Positions 45,721 through 58,723 of a DNA stretch of 64,000 bases are shown here, one piece after another. The stretch covers positions 2,232,001 to 2,296,000 of the forward strand of contig JBDJPA010000012.1 of the NCBI GenBank assembly GCA_039654915.1, in the 5' to 3' direction. How positions within the stretch are numbered: the stretch's first letter is position 1; every line of letters begins with the position of its first letter. Made by a program: the position numbers and the translations under genes. The notes under the pieces are model-generated. The model was given only the letters and a program-made list of their open reading frames with translations. It made no database searches and was not told where the DNA came from. The DNA is from Aquilaria yunnanensis. Taxonomy: Eukaryota > Streptophyta > Magnoliopsida > Malvales > Thymelaeaceae.

Positions 45721-46296
45721 AGTTATACCCAATAATCCAATCAAATCCTTCATTCAATTTCGAGATTAAGACGAGAAAGGAAGAATCGAGATTGAGATGA
45801 GGGAGCAAAGAAACCTAGGAACAAGGGTTTTCACTTCATGACATGCACCGCTCCTCATCTCTTTGCTTGCCAAAACGAAACGGCTTCAAACGAATTGATT
45901 TCAATTATAGCTTTAGATAGAAACCTGGTCACGATTCAAATTTAAGAAGACAAAGAAATAATGTGTTCTTTTTGTTGTGTTTGAACGAACTAAATCGGAT
46001 TTAGACTCTACAACTCCAAACCCTTTTTTAATCCCACTAATCCATGTCAGCTCCACAAGTCAGTTGCTTTTGACGGAAAGCATTGCCTCTTTCTATGCCT
46101 CGACCTAATTGCCCAAATTAATGAAAATTGCTAGACTTAATTGGCCAACTACTACAATTCAAGGACCAAATCACACTTAGTCAATGATAGAGGACTAACT
46201 CATTTGCTTCTTTAGAGTTGGAGGACCTTTCAGACACTTAAGCCTTTGGGCACGTAATTGGGAAACTTGAAACATGCAGAATAAAGCAACTATACG

Positions 46297-46814
46297 TAAG
46301 GGTGTGCACTATTTGACCGAAATCGAAAAAAATCATCAAACCAAATTAATTTGATTTTTTGGTTTGACTTATTCGGTTTTTTAGTTTGGTTTCGGTTAAA
46401 ACCGAATTTTTAAAATTCGGTTTCAGTTCGGTTTCAGTTTGAAGGATCGGTTAATTTGGTTACCGAATTAACCGAAATTTTTAAAAACCATTTTTTGGCT
46501 CCTAATGACCCACTTTTTATTATCGCTTGTAGGCTACCGAAACTTATTGTTCTGGCCTAGATGACCCAACCCAACCTTCACTCCTCATTTGTGCGTGAGG
46601 ATGATAAGATTACTTAAGGAAATAAGAGGAAAACGTAAAGAAAATGCAGCTTTTATCAAGAAGATATTTGTAAATTCGGTTATTTCGATTCGGTTTTGAT
46701 CAGTTTTTCTAGATGGTTCGGTTAATTCAGTTTGTCATGGTCAGAAACCGAAAACCGACTTAACCAACCAATTCGGTTCGGTCCAAACCGAAATAACCGA
46801 ATACCCACCCCTGG
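46297..46814. mobile_element. Probable hAT-type MITE rich in CGGTT
   Basis: Starts about AAGGGTGTGCACTATTTG and ends ACCGAATACCCACCCCTGG; the reversed right tip CAGGGGTGGGT resembles the left tip. Flanks CTATACG (46290-46296) and CTATATG (46815-46821) agree at 6 of 7. The body is made of CGGTT/AACCG strings in both orientations, resembling the subterminal parts of the hAT-like element at 28513-30745. Confidence 0.55.
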
Positions 46815-47059
46815 CTATATGGAAATAAATTCATGTTTTATGCATCTAAATATCTCACAGCCAATTCGGTTTTAGTTAATTCAAATGAATTAACACGTTA
46901 AACTCCTATTGTGCGGTCTGTTCGCCTGGCTCACCTAAACTTTCATTGAAATCCACCCCAAAGTTTACCATATTTATGGTCCACCATTGGTTAAAAGGTA
47001 ATACTTTATCTATTCGAGCAGCCACACATAAGCACTACCACATGGTTTGAATCTTCATC

Positions 47060-47350
47060 CCTGAACCATGGCCCCTCGACGATCTTTGTCACTGGCATCA
47101 CCCTTTAATGATTTCTATCGTCGACATCTACACCTAGATGAATTTTTGTCGCCAACCCACTACCCTTCGCCGATCTTCGTCGCTGACATCTACATCCAGA
47201 TGAATCTCCGTCGCCGACCCATGGCCCCTCAACGATCTCCGTCACTAACATCTACACCCAGATGAATGTGCATCAGTGACCCACAACCCCTCAACGATCT
47301 CTATTGCCAACCCACGACCCCTTAACGATCTTTGTCACTGACCCACGGTT
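47060..47350 (+). repeat. Minisatellite, 62-bp units made of 31-bp half-units
   Basis: Two full 62-bp units of the type CC(C/A)(T/A)...CGATCTCCGTC then ACATCTACACCCAGATGAAT (about 47158-47281), one longer diverged unit before them (47068-47157) and two 31-bp half-units after them (47282-47343). The 65-codon ORF at 47068 is created by the array and is not a recognised protein. Confidence 0.75.
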
Positions 47351-48889
47351 TCTCAACAGCTATACTCATGTCACTTGCTTGCAAGGGAAAACGTTAGGTC
47401 TAATTCTAACAAAATTTCACACACAGAGGACTAGGCTTCAATATTAATTTCCATATCGGTTTGGATAATGATTTGGATGTTGCTTTTGCTTAAGATAAAG
47501 TTAAAGAAGCCTGAGGCCTAGGTGCTGTTGTGAACACAAACCCGACATCTTCAGGGAGGGGACATGGTGGCCAATGCACAACTAGGAGAAATAGGTGTGC
47601 GGTAACAAAGTAGGTTTAAGAGTTCAACTAGGGATTCTCTAGGGCGAAATGTAAATAAAACAAATTTTGAGGGCAGTTGGATTACTGTTCAACACTGGGT
47701 TAGCCCCAGCTATTGATAACTCGTTAAATTGGGTGATTTAACATCAAATGAACTAGCTCCGATTGTCATTTAGTAACTAGCCACTAACAAAAACTCAAGT
47801 GCAAATATGAGAGTTTGAGACTTATTAAGTGACACAAATAAGGATTACGCCTAAGCAATTCTCACTTCCTGAAAATTGAACAATGTGAATGAAGGAAAAC
47901 AGAAAACTTTACAGAATGTATGTAGTCCATTCTGCCGACTACAAAGAGACAATTTATTGGAAGATTTCACACATAGAGTTACTCATAGTAGATAAATTTT
48001 AAATATTTTGGAAAGCTTAAAGAACAATTTAATTTCCAGGTAGTGTTAAGTGTACTTGATAAGTTAAAAAGGGCTAACAAACTTAAAAGAATAAACTTTA
48101 CATACAATGCCTAGTCAAAAAGAAAAAGTACTTTGAGTTATGGAAAGCCTAATTTAATTCACGCCAAGTCAACTATACTCCATGTGATAGGGGAATTTGG
48201 TATAGGGGATTAAGGTAAGGGTAAAAAAGAAAGAAGAGAAGATGGGTATCTCTCATGTCATGAGCTTGGATGTAGGCAGGAGATATGCGTGGAGAATGTA
48301 TCAAAGTGGTGAGATAGATTGGATGGGAATGAGTTATGTCCAATAGTTCTAAAGAGTACCTTCTTCCAATAGGAGAGGGGCACATGTTTATATGAATATT
48401 CTTTGGCCTTTTATACGTACAAGAGTATAATGAGCCTATTGGGCCATATGAACATAATAATATAATTGGGCTTTTTGGGCCAAGGACAAAATCATATTAG
48501 GAGTCTAAGCCTAAACGTTGATGAAGAAACACATATAATATTATAGTACTAAATACTAATATCATCACATGGTGATTGGACTCCATAAAAAATGTTGAGT
48601 TTTCTTCTAACAAGCACTGCTTCCAAACCCATGAGTACTTTCTAAAACATCACTTGGAAACATCATCTTAATTAAAGACCTACAAAATTTCCTTAATTAA
48701 GACTTGAGACTATGATGCAATGCTATTGCCTAAAATATAATACTACGATACGATAAATTTAAACAATTAATGGTAATTTGGTAATTACCATGTTCTAAAA
48801 CCCTTGAAATGGTGCACTGTTCAAGGACAATGCTTTGTTTTTTTTAAGCAATCAATTCTTCTTAAAGTTTGGTCTTATGAAATCATTAT
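47351..48889. other. Intergenic DNA, nothing recognised
   Basis: AT-rich with short ORFs only. No repeat boundaries or protein similarity that I can support. Confidence 0.55.
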
Positions 48890-49200
48890 CTATGAATAGT
48901 GCCACTTTTTCTTATTTTCTCAAACACAATCAATTTTTTTGAAGTTCAGACCCTTTTTATAAGGTGATGACCTTTTTTAGGCCCGTGTTACTATTTTCCA
49001 ACTTCAGTTTGTTTTACGTTTCATTTTAGTTAAGTCGCAGTTTTAGTCTTTAAATTTTTATTCTTTTCCATTTTAGTCCCTAAGTTTAATTCATGTGTTG
49101 TTTTAGTCCCCAAGCTTAATAACTACTTTACCTGAGTCTTTTTATTTACTCTTTTGATCCCCAAACTTTTTTTTTATTTTTGTTTGTACCCCCTCCATCT
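48890..49200 (+). repeat. Dispersed repeat family B, third copy
   Basis: Carries the ordered phrases of repeat B: GGTGATGACCTTTTTTAGGCCC, CTATTTTCCAACTTCAGTTTG, TTTTAGTTAAGTCGCAGTTTTAGTC and CTCTTTTGATCCCCAAACTT. Same orientation as the other copies. Confidence 0.6.
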
Positions 49201-50437
49201 CATTTTAGTTGGCTCTTTTGTTTTTTTTTTAATTAAAGTTGGACTTGAATGTATTTATATTAATGTGTATTGAAAAAATTCTTACAAATTGTATTTTTGA
49301 AATTATAATCTTTAAAGTTTGTTTTCATATAGAAAGTTTATATTTTATAATAAATTTTAAAAGAAATAAAATTATAGATTAATTTAAACACAAATTTGTG
49401 TTTCAGTCGTATCTTTTTGTTATTGATAATGGAGCTTTTTAGTATAAGTTACTTATTTAAAAAAGCTCTATGGTTTAATAAAGTAACTTACTCCATAATT
49501 GCTAAAATTGAACTTGACTTTTTCTGAATAATTTTCTCATGAATATTAAAAATTAGAAGTTGAGTTGGTAAGAGATGAAACTTTTTAGTGAATTATTTCT
49601 TAATGACAAAAAAAATTCATCCTGGTATTATGTTTCACTGTATTATGTTTTTACCATAACTAATCATTTTAATGATAATAGCACAATATAAAGAAAACCC
49701 AACTCAAAATTAAAATAAAGTGAAATTTTTTACTCCTATATTGCATGAGTTGCTGTTAATTGATATGCTTGATTTTGTTTTTGGAAGAAAAACAAGAGAT
49801 CAATTTTTTTGCATGCTGTCTATATAAAAGTTTCACATAGCACAGATACTAATGGGTAATTTGGTTAATAAACAACCAATAAAATATTATCATGCTAAAC
49901 TCAATTATGTTTGCTTGGGTATTCCTATAGAGATTATATATTTACTCTTATTTTCTTTTTGGCTTTGGTGTTAGAGTTATAAAGATGACGAATTTTTTGT
50001 TTTAATTCTTGATGCATGTCATTAGAATATTTTGGATGCAAGAAGATTAATCACTCAAAAGGTTATTCCTTTTTGCCTGCCTGGCCAACTGATCTTATAG
50101 ATTTTGTCTCATGTGCCCCAAGTAGGAAGCTTGCATGGTCAACCACAGCAAGCTCATGACCTCATACTATAGCTATTCTTACTCATCGACCTGTACCTAT
50201 TGAATTCATGCATAACAAATACGAATATAAACAATACATATTGCATATGTATGATACATTACAAAACTTTTTATATCCAAACCAAACTGATTTTTTTTTT
50301 GTTGTTTTATAATAACACCATGCATGTTACAAATATTTCACAACTTACACAATGCTCAATAAATTTGGTAGCATATGCAACAACATCGTGCTGGTGCCAA
50401 AGAGCCTCGTTATGGCTGAATACCACACCTGCGCTCA
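49201..50437. other. Intergenic DNA downstream of the receptor-like kinase
   Basis: AT-rich. It should include the 3' UTR of the minus-strand kinase gene next to 50437. No other gene or repeat recognised. Confidence 0.55.
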
Positions 50438-52971
50438 CTATACGTAAGACACATGATCTTTAGGCCAACTTTGGACCGTGTCAGACCATCTCCCAATCGA
50501 ATTATCACTACCATTGGATGAAGAAAACTGCACCTCCATCCTCGCATCTCTAATCATCTTTAGAACATCCCTCATGTGCGGTCGCTTTTCAGGCACATAT
50601 GTTAGACAAGCCATCGCTATGTCCAAAAGAGCTTGAAGCTTTTCTTGTGCCATTTCACTACTTACATTGGGCTCATCACTTGACACCATCTCCTCCTGAC
50701 GAATAGACCTAACCCACCTAGGAATATCTAGATGACGCTCTTCAACAAGGTCTTGGTAAGGTGTTCTTCCAGTTAAGAGCTCGAGAAGTAACACGCCAAA
50801 GCTATAAACATCACCTGGTTGTGTGGAAGGCCTCCTAGGATTGCGGCATTCTGGTGCGCGGTAAAAGAAGCTTGAGGCACCTTGTTCTAATTCCAACGAG
50901 TTCGGGTCGCAAAATGAAGTTAGACCATAATCTGTTAGGCAAGATTCAAACTCTGTGCCTAATAAGATGTTTGTCGATTTCAAGTTCCCATGCGTTAGGC
51001 CTGGGTTTTGGTGAATGTAGAGCAAGCCAGTAGCCACGTCCTGAGCTACCTTGAGGCATGATGTCCAATGTAAGGGTTTTCCACCATCTGATGTTCTAGT
51101 TCCTGCAAGGCACGAAGAGATTAGTGGAGTGTGATGGAGCCTGGCAAGCCATGATTAATCATTAAACATTAAAGAAAAACTGACGAATTTTAATTGAGAT
51201 AAATATGTCCTTTTGGGGTAAAATGAACAGTAATTAACCAGAGCATGCGGATAATGAGTAACCGAATGATTCAAAAAGTTCCCTACAATGCCTATAAACA
51301 TATCATGTAAATCTCCACAAGAGCGAGCCTTTTAGGATTAATTAATTATTATATTCAGGCCGAATCTTTCTCTGTTTCTGAAGATTTCCTTTTGAGTTTT
51401 CCCTTTCCCGCTTTTTGCATTTAAATTTGTATATAAATTTTCTAGTATCTAGCATATTATACACTAAAAAAAAAAAAAAGATTTATATATTTTTTAAATT
51501 CTGAAAAAGGGACATTCTAAGCTTGTAAGGTAGTTGTGCATACAAAAAATCATAAACATATTACACATTATTCACAACTTTCGTACTAAAATGAAAGATC
51601 GTTGTCGTGAAAACGGAGGCATGTAACCGAGAATGACGTACCGTGAATGAGAGAGAAGATACTGCCATTGGGGAAATAATCGTATACGAGCAGTCGCTCC
51701 TCCTTAGCCTGGAAATAGGCCCTCAGTGGGACCAACTTGGGGTGTCTCAACCTTCCGATCAGCGCCACATGTCTCCTGAACTCTTCCACCCTCGGATATC
51801 CGGCGTCCTTCAACCTTTTAACGGTCACGATGTACCCGCTCTCCATCACTGCCTTGTACGTGCTCCCCAGAGAACCTCTCCCCAGCGTCTCCGCGGACGC
51901 CTTCAGCAAATCCGCCAAGCTGTAGTTCATCTTGCTACAATCCCCTGCTTCTAGGAACACCAGCGTTCCCACACCGTCACCCTCCCAAGAAAATGACCCT
52001 TCCTTTTCACCGTTGTTACACTCCATGCAACTCCCTCCGGCCGCCGCCTTGGACATTTCCTCTTCCCGGCCGTTTTTGCAAGTTAGAAACAGCAGAAACA
52101 TGAAGATTAAGAGCAATATGAACCCGCCGACGCTTCCGGCGATGATCTTGATCAGTTTCTTCGAACTCGCGGACGATCTTGAGATTGAGATCGTTGGATA
52201 AGCCGGGCTCATGGAGGGACCGAAGTTGAAAAGTATCCGGCATGGGTTTCGAACCTGTACCCCGCACAGCTCGAGGTTGCCGGAAAATGACGACTTGTTG
52301 AACCGGAGCAGAGATGGGGTCGGGGGGATTTCGCTGGAGAGTTGGTTGTTGGACACGTTGAAGAACTTCAAGCTCGACTGATTGAAAGGAGGGATTGTTC
52401 CCGTAAAATGGTTGTCCTGCAAGTAAAGCATGTAGAGCCGGTGAAGATTGAGCAGAGAGCTGGGAATGAGGCCGGAGATTCTGTTCCCGGCGAGGACGAC
52501 GGCTTTCAGGCGGTGCAGGCATGAGATTGAGCCCGGGATTTCGCCGGAGAAGTTGTTGTTGTTGAGGTAGAGAGTTTTGAGGTTGATTAGGCCCGAGAGT
52601 TGCGGGATTTCGCCGGAGAGGGAGTTGCTTTTGAGGCTGAGGACTCGCAGTTGGTCTAACTGGTTCAAGTCCTGTTCCTGAAGCGTGCCGGACAAGTTGA
52701 AATACTCCAAAACGAGCTTCGTGACTCGGCCGTTTAAGCATTCTCTGACTCCTTGCCAGGAGCAAGCATTGGTGCCTTGCCATGGAAGCAAGTTGAGAGG
52801 ATCAAATGAGGATTTGAGGCTCAAGAGCGCTTCTGCGTCGGTTGACCTGACCGGAGGGGACAACGACAGGAACAAGAAGAAGAACAAGACAGAGCCATTT
52901 GAAACAATAGGTTCCATCAAGGTTTTGATCTTTGAATGGAACCCCCCCAAAAAAATAGATTTTGATTTCAT
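50438..52971 (-). CDS. Probable inactive LRR receptor-like kinase (At1g60630 type)
   Basis: Two exons: 51642-52971 and 50438-51102, with a 539-bp phase-1 intron; 664 residues if the first ATG is used. Met18 (codon at 52918-52920) is the better start, since it leads straight into a signal peptide ([11 protein letters not shown]). Order: N-terminal LRR cap ([15 protein letters not shown]), about five LRRs ([20 protein letters not shown]), a juxtamembrane proline-rich stretch, one membrane span ([20 protein letters not shown]) and a kinase-like domain. The glycine loop ([13 protein letters not shown]) and ATP lysine (VTVKRL) are kept, but the catalytic loop is HGNLKSTN instead of HRD and the DFG is DYG, so it is a pseudokinase, a family trait. 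It acts at the plasma membrane; ligand unknown. The domain set and the [12 protein letters not shown] motif point to this subfamily. Confidence 0.93.
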
Positions 52972-53480
52972 TACCTAAATGCTTCAATTTCCCCGTTTGA
53001 ACTCAACATCACGGGATTTTCCAAAGTCCACAATGAAGTAGCAAAAAAGAAAAAAAGACAAATTTTGTTTTCTTCTAGCTGTTTTGACCTTTTTATTTTG
53101 TCCCCCTGTCTTCTTCAATCACTTTCGACATTAAAATTTCCATCCAGAGCTTCAGATCTCCATCATGAGCTGAGAAATTTCTGGCATTTCTGGCTTCTAA
53201 AACTGATACAAGTGACTGAGCTTGACTTAACATCCTGAACTCCATTGTTGAGAAATAAGAGCTCCCCCTCTCAGAAACACCATATATAAACTTACCTTAA
53301 GAACTTGCAGCAGGCACAGAAAAGAAAACCCAAAGACAAGTCTATGTTCCTCCCTATGACTTGCAAACTCGGAAATGGGAATCTCCAAACAAATCCAAAA
53401 ATGTGAACAACCAGAGGTTTTGCGTTGGATCTACCTGTCGGGAGAGCGGAGACTTGAAGAAGAGAGAGAGAGGATAACAG
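52972..53480 (-). promoter_or_regulatory. 5' leader and probable promoter of the LRR-RLK gene
   Basis: On the minus strand there is both a TTTATATATGG TATA-like box and an AAG/GTAAGT donor-like site at about 53283-53300, and an acceptor-like GCATTTAG just before the first ATG (about 52978). Either a TATA-driven start near 53255 or a 5' UTR intron (about 52978-53297) is possible; the sequence does not decide. CT/GA-rich DNA at 53455-53475 could be a further promoter element. Confidence 0.35.
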
Positions 53481-55560
53481 GGAACAGGTGAGTGAATTGA
53501 ATGGAGTCGAAGGAAATTAACTACGTACCAGTCGGGTCAAAAGGACGTCGAACTTACCTGACACGTGGCCAATTGCGATGGGTTCCTACGTGCCAAAAAG
53601 TGCTCTCTTTTGTAGTTGAGTTCACGTTAAAGGGATCGCATTGTCCAACTACTATCAGTATCAGCGTGTCTTTGATTTCAAGCCAAGATTTTGGGAACAA
53701 ATGAATAATGATCAAACATAAAAAATAGAAAGTTGGATGTGTCTATCCATTATCATGAGGTTGAGGGATCGAATCGAAGGCTAAGAAATATGAAACAAAA
53801 AAAAGAAAGGATAAGGAACAATGACCCAAACCACTATGTATTGAAGGGCATAATAAGACTCAATTTATTTTAATTTAAGTTAATTGATGTATTTTTATTT
53901 TTATATATTTTTGTCTAAAATTAATTTTATTTAAAAATTAATGTTATGTAAATATAATAATCAATTTAAAAAAAATTTTTAGAATGTTGTTAAATTTTTA
54001 TAAATTTTTCTTTTTTTAAGACTTGAAACTAGAAAAATTTATAAAAATTTAGTAAGATTATAAAAATTATATTTTCAATAAATTAGTGTAACTATATAAT
54101 ATTATATTTTAATTAAAATTAGTTCCGAGTAAAAAATATGTAAAAAAAAAATATTTTATAATTAATTGACTTAAGTTAAAACGAATTGGGTAATTTTTTT
54201 GATATTTTAATGATTTTATAACAACAACAACAACAATAATACTAATAATAATAATAATTTATTCATGTACTAATTTTCATTTTTAATTTTTTAAATCCAA
54301 AATCAATGTTATCGAAAAGATAACACTATATAGATATAATAACCATTTAAATACAATTTTTATGGATTTTTTTAACTTATCTAAACTAAAAATAGATATA
54401 TTAATAAAAATATTTACCTTTTTGAAAATTTCTTTTAAAAGAACCTTGTGTACTTATTAAGTCTGTCAATTTGACAAAAAAACAAAGAATCATACTATAT
54501 ACAAAAATAATTACTATGAGTACATTATTATTAATCTAAGATGCCGAGTATGTTAATATTGTTGTTGACATGTTCTGCAATATTTAGTTTCAGTGCTGGG
54601 TTAAGGCTAACAAAAATTTATAATTAGCAGGATAAGAATTATTCTAACGTAAAAAATAATTTTTGGTTAAGTATTTGAATCTAAATAGCATCTTATGAGC
54701 TAGTAAATCAATCTGATAATTGTGTGCATGAAGTTTATTTATCCGACCTCTTTTTTCTTTGGTACTAGGGTGTAAATTTTTAAAACTTATAATCTCCTTG
54801 AAATATTGTCGGGCACCAAAATATAATTCTTTTTCATATAGAATGCCCTAAATCAAATACCGAACTCTTTACGCCCAGGTCAACCTGCATTCGTCTATTA
54901 GCCGAAAAATTTAATAAATTAAAGTTTTTCTGATGTGTATTGATTTTGCTAGTTTAATCGATTTAACCCCTATTAGTTTCACTTTCACTATCGCGTTAAA
55001 TCCCTTCCCCAGTTTTATTAGGTAGATCAGTAGTTAGAAATGACCATTTCACTCAATTTCTAGAATTCCACTACTTAGACTCATCATGATCACCGCAATC
55101 AATAATCCTTTAGGAAGTTGGAAATTTTAATTTGGCTGATAATTCGATGGCCATCAAAATTTTTGCTACCTTTCTAGGGATTGATTGAATTCTTTTAATT
55201 TTGTTTTTGTTTGTAGATTATAGTACTTAGTTCATGTCATATTTATTTATTTATTGTAACGCCAGAAAAAACTGAATGAGGAAATTAGTACAAGCAACCT
55301 AGGATGTCGAATGTTATAATTAACCTTGTTGGTTTAACTATTGATTACAAGAGAAATGCAAGCTATAGTGAGGATTCAACATGCTAATTAATGTGACTGA
55401 AAGATTTCTGAAATAACCACAACATGACGCATTGTGAATATCTCAGCAAATTCAGCACTGGATGGACATAAAAGTATATTACCCACCTTCCTTCGCTACA
55501 GGAGTTCAGTTATGGAAAATGTTTATTAGCAACCTTCCCAGTAAGGGGGGAAAAAAAAGA
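53481..55560. other. Intergenic DNA with ACA/ATA microsatellite
   Basis: AT-rich, no gene recognised. A trinucleotide array (ACA)n(ATA)n lies at about 54222-54258. Confidence 0.6.
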
Positions 55561-55599
55561 GCACAATAATAGGATTAGGCATAGCATAAGAAATTTTGT

Positions 55600-58165
55600 C
55601 GGCCAAAAGAGAGTATTTTATTAACCAAAACATCAAGGAGGTTAGTACAAAGCATCTTGAAAAATGAGAGAAGACAGGGACAATGAGGGCCAATTTGTCT
55701 ATTCTAAGGATCTTATCTCCATTTTACATTGTTTGGCAATAAAATCAGCCACTCTATTTGTACTCCTAAGAGCAAGATGGAAAATGGAAGAGCTAAGACT
55801 CTGCTTGCCATGCAAAATATCAACTACAACAAGATGAGCATACCAGTTATGAACTCTTCCTTTAATAGCTGCAATGACATTTTTGTTGTCAGTCTCAACT
55901 ATGATATGCTCCAGCTATAGTTGGATTGTGTTCCACATGCCTTCCCTAATAGCAAGAATATTACGAATGTCAGCATTTTGAGCAAAGCAATAGCCACCAC
56001 CTATAGAAATCACAATTCCTACATCTCTCAGAACCATTCCAAAACTTGCATGCCGGTTGTTGTTGCCCCATGCTCCATTTGTATTCAACTTTGAGAAACC
56101 ACCAGAGTGCTTATTTTAAAAAGGATTTAGACTATGCTAAGTTTTTATCATGCTAATCCGTGAATCTTGAGACCAAAACTCCTAAACAGCATCTTTGATC
56201 ATATGAATAGTAACTTCAGGATCTAATTTTTTAGGTTGAAAAATAGCTACATTCCTTCTTTTTCATATGTACCAACAAGTGTAGCCAATCTTAGATAGAA
56301 AATGATCAAAGTTCTACCCCTGCAAAATAGATACCACTTGCATCAGCCAATCTGCAAAAGTAGTTATTTGTTCCCCGCAAATCCTAATTGCCAAACTAGT
56401 AGCTCGAGCCCAGTTGCATAAGAGAATAGTATGTTCATAGGTTTCATCAAGACCGCTTGCATTTTCTTTTAAACAAATTGTAATTTGTAGCTTAAGGCAT
56501 TTTTATATAAATGCCACATAAAGTGAAGGACCTTTAGGGCACACTTAATCTTCCACACAACTTTTCATATACTTTGGTCAGAACAATGAAATGATGAGGC
56601 ATGGCTTTTTGTACCTTATTAGCTTTGGGAGTTGCATGAGCAGACTTTACAAAGAAAACTCTAGACTTGGTGGGAGGCCATATTACTTGGTCAAATGCAT
56701 GGATATTGCCAATAGGCATTTTGCAAGAGCTTGCTTCTTTTTAGCAGAAATCCAATTAGCAACATCATTCAAGACCCATAGTATGACATGTGATTATCAA
56801 TTGACTTACGTTAGAAGGCGGCAAATGATCATGCACACTAGGTGGCTTATATAGCCTAAAATTTGCCAGCTTAGCACCCTGGGGTTATTCCAAATGCAAA
56901 CAGATTCTCCATTTCGAATTTGCCAAACAAAAGCTTTGATTTGATGATATCCTTGCCAATTAGCATACTACTTTAGCCTTTGGAGGCCTTGCTTCTTTAA
57001 CTATAATCAACAAATCTGATTGTGGGAAATACAAACTTTTAAGCACTTTGACCCAAAGTTTCTCTGGATCCCTATAATTGGCCAGGCCATTTTTGCGAGA
57101 AGAGCATTGTTAAAAGTTTTCAAATCTCTGAACACGAAACCTCATTGTTGTTTTAACTTGGTCAAAGAGTTCCAATTTCTCCATTGGATTTTAATTTCAT
57201 ATTTTGAGTGTCCCCACCAAAAATTAGCAATTGTAGCATTCATCTTAGTACACCAAGTCTTAGGAAATTTAAAACATTGCATTAGGTATACAAGGATGGA
57301 TAAAGCCACAAATTTGGCCAGGACTTCTTTACCTACTTGAGACAATTGTTTCTCTTTCCAACCTTGCAACTTCTTAATTAACCTATTTCTCACAAAAGAC
57401 AATGCTTCAGCTTTTGATCTGCCTTATAGAGTTGGAAGCCCAAAGTACTTTCCTAGATTCTCAGTAGCTAGAATATGAAGGAGATAGATCTTGGATTTTT
57501 CAAGGTTGATAACTTAACCAGAAGTTGTACATAAGTGATTTAAATTTTACTGCAAAACTTGGCAGTTTCTAAGAGTGGCTTGTAAGAAGAAAAATGAATC
57601 ATTTGTAAAGAATAAATGGGTCAGAAAAGGACAAATTTCGGCAAGTTGACCATCTTTTGCCGCAGCACTCACCACTTTTTAGAAAACATTAGTTATTAAG
57701 ATAAACAAATAAGGGGACAAGGGGTCCCTTTGTTTTAATCCCCTTGAAAGATAGAAGGCAACAGTTGATTTACCATTAACTAACAATTTTTAAGAAATAG
57801 AAGATATCAATTTCATGGCCCAAGTAATCCAAATGTCAGAAAAGCTCATTATGCCTAAAAGCTTTTCTATAAAATCCTATTCCATTCTTTCATAGGCTTT
57901 ACTCATGTCTATCTTGAGGGCAAGTTCCCCGACAAGGCCTTTCTTTTTTATTATAAAATGGTGAAAGATCTCATGAGCTATCAATGATAAAAACATTTCT
58001 GGCATGGAAGAATAAAAGTATGTAGGTAAGGTTTAACCCTATTAGATAGGATTTTAGAAATGATTTTGTAGCAAAAATTGCAAAGACTTACTGGCCTATA
58101 ATGGGACAATGTTTCAGGGGATATTTTTTTGGGTATAAGGACAATGAAAGTTTCATCTAAAGAGG
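55600..58165 (-). pseudogene. Plant L1-type LINE ORF2, degenerate, 5'-truncated
   Basis: Read on the minus strand from right to left: a reverse transcriptase core (about 57850-58160; KGLVGELALKIDMSKAYERM, ending in the ME-x-DFI block), the thumb (57142-57402; KKLQGWKEKQLSQVGKEVL, PKTWCTKMNATIANFWWG), a zf-RVT region (about 56380-56720; VIWPPTKSRVFFVKSAHA, VPKVLHFMWHLYKNAL) and a terminal RNase H-like domain (about 55720-56110; EHIIVETDNKNVIAAIKGR, SSSIFHLALRSTNRVADFIA). Many stops and frameshifts break it. No endonuclease region is present, so it is 5'-truncated at about 58165, just before the GOT1 5' UTR. A poly(A) tail was not identified. Confidence 0.85.
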
Positions 58166-58279
58166 TGCATCATTCATCAATGACCAAATTAGATGATTTC
58201 AAGGTTGAGGTGCAAAACAGGACAAGTATAAAAGATTGAGGATCATGGATACGCTTACTCTGCCTGCCAGTCGGTTTTC

Positions 58280-58723
58280 GAATTCTTCGAATGCAAGTTG
58301 AAGAAACTGCTAGCCTCATTTCTCCATCACAAGATTTACGACTCGATCTTGTTGTTGCTCCGGCACTCCTCGCGCTGGTCTCTCTCTCTCTGACCTTGAC
58401 CTCTAGAATCAGCACAAGTTCTGTTTGGTTTCTGAGAAATTCGCTGGAAAAGGGCGAAAATATCCAAATCACGTTACTCTATCTGTCTTCTGAAGCTTCA
58501 GATTTCATTCTCCTAGCGAATCGTTATGGTTCTCAGCCTCTTTTGCAGGTCCTCGAAGATCTTCGTCTCAGAATTTCAGCTTATCGTCTACTGATTCTAC
58601 GAGGTAATTTTTCCAGCTCGAGTTGTTACGTGTTTCATCACATCAAACCCTAGTTCTGCTTGTCTGATTCGTATTACGTTGCTGTAGTGAAAGTTGAAAG
58701 ACCGGGATCGGACTCAGCACACA
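58280..58723 (+). promoter_or_regulatory. GOT1 5' UTR region with a short intron
   Basis: A GT-AG intron of 84 bp is likely at 58604-58687 (TACGAG/GTAATT to GCTGTAG), placing a leader exon just before 58603 and the second leader piece directly before the ATG at 58724. CTCTCTCTCT at 58380-58392 is a common plant 5' UTR or core-promoter element. No clear TATA box was found. The ORF at 58291-58653 is a leader artefact. Confidence 0.5.

Larger units (their letters stand above)
32536..46244 (+). mobile_element. Outer MULE (13.7 kb with nested insertions)
   Basis: The ends are inverted repeats: left TGGCTTTAGTGTCTGAAAGG followed by CCTCCAACT, and right (reversed) GGCTTAAGTGTCTGAAAGG followed by TCCTCCAACT. 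TIR similarity fades within about 150 bp. The 9-bp flank TTTGGGCAC is identical at 32527-32535 and 46245-46253. Two insertions account for much of its length: a younger MULE (34249-39654) and a solo LTR (42018-44422); without them it is about 5.9 kb. It carries the decayed mudrA (33270-34238 and 39665-41640) and a decayed convergent GRF gene (45244-45720). Autonomous in origin, now dead. Confidence 0.88.

Noticed and set aside
58291..58653. 120-codon ORF before GOT1
   Set aside because: Spans the predicted leader exon and runs into the leader intron; no homology recognised.
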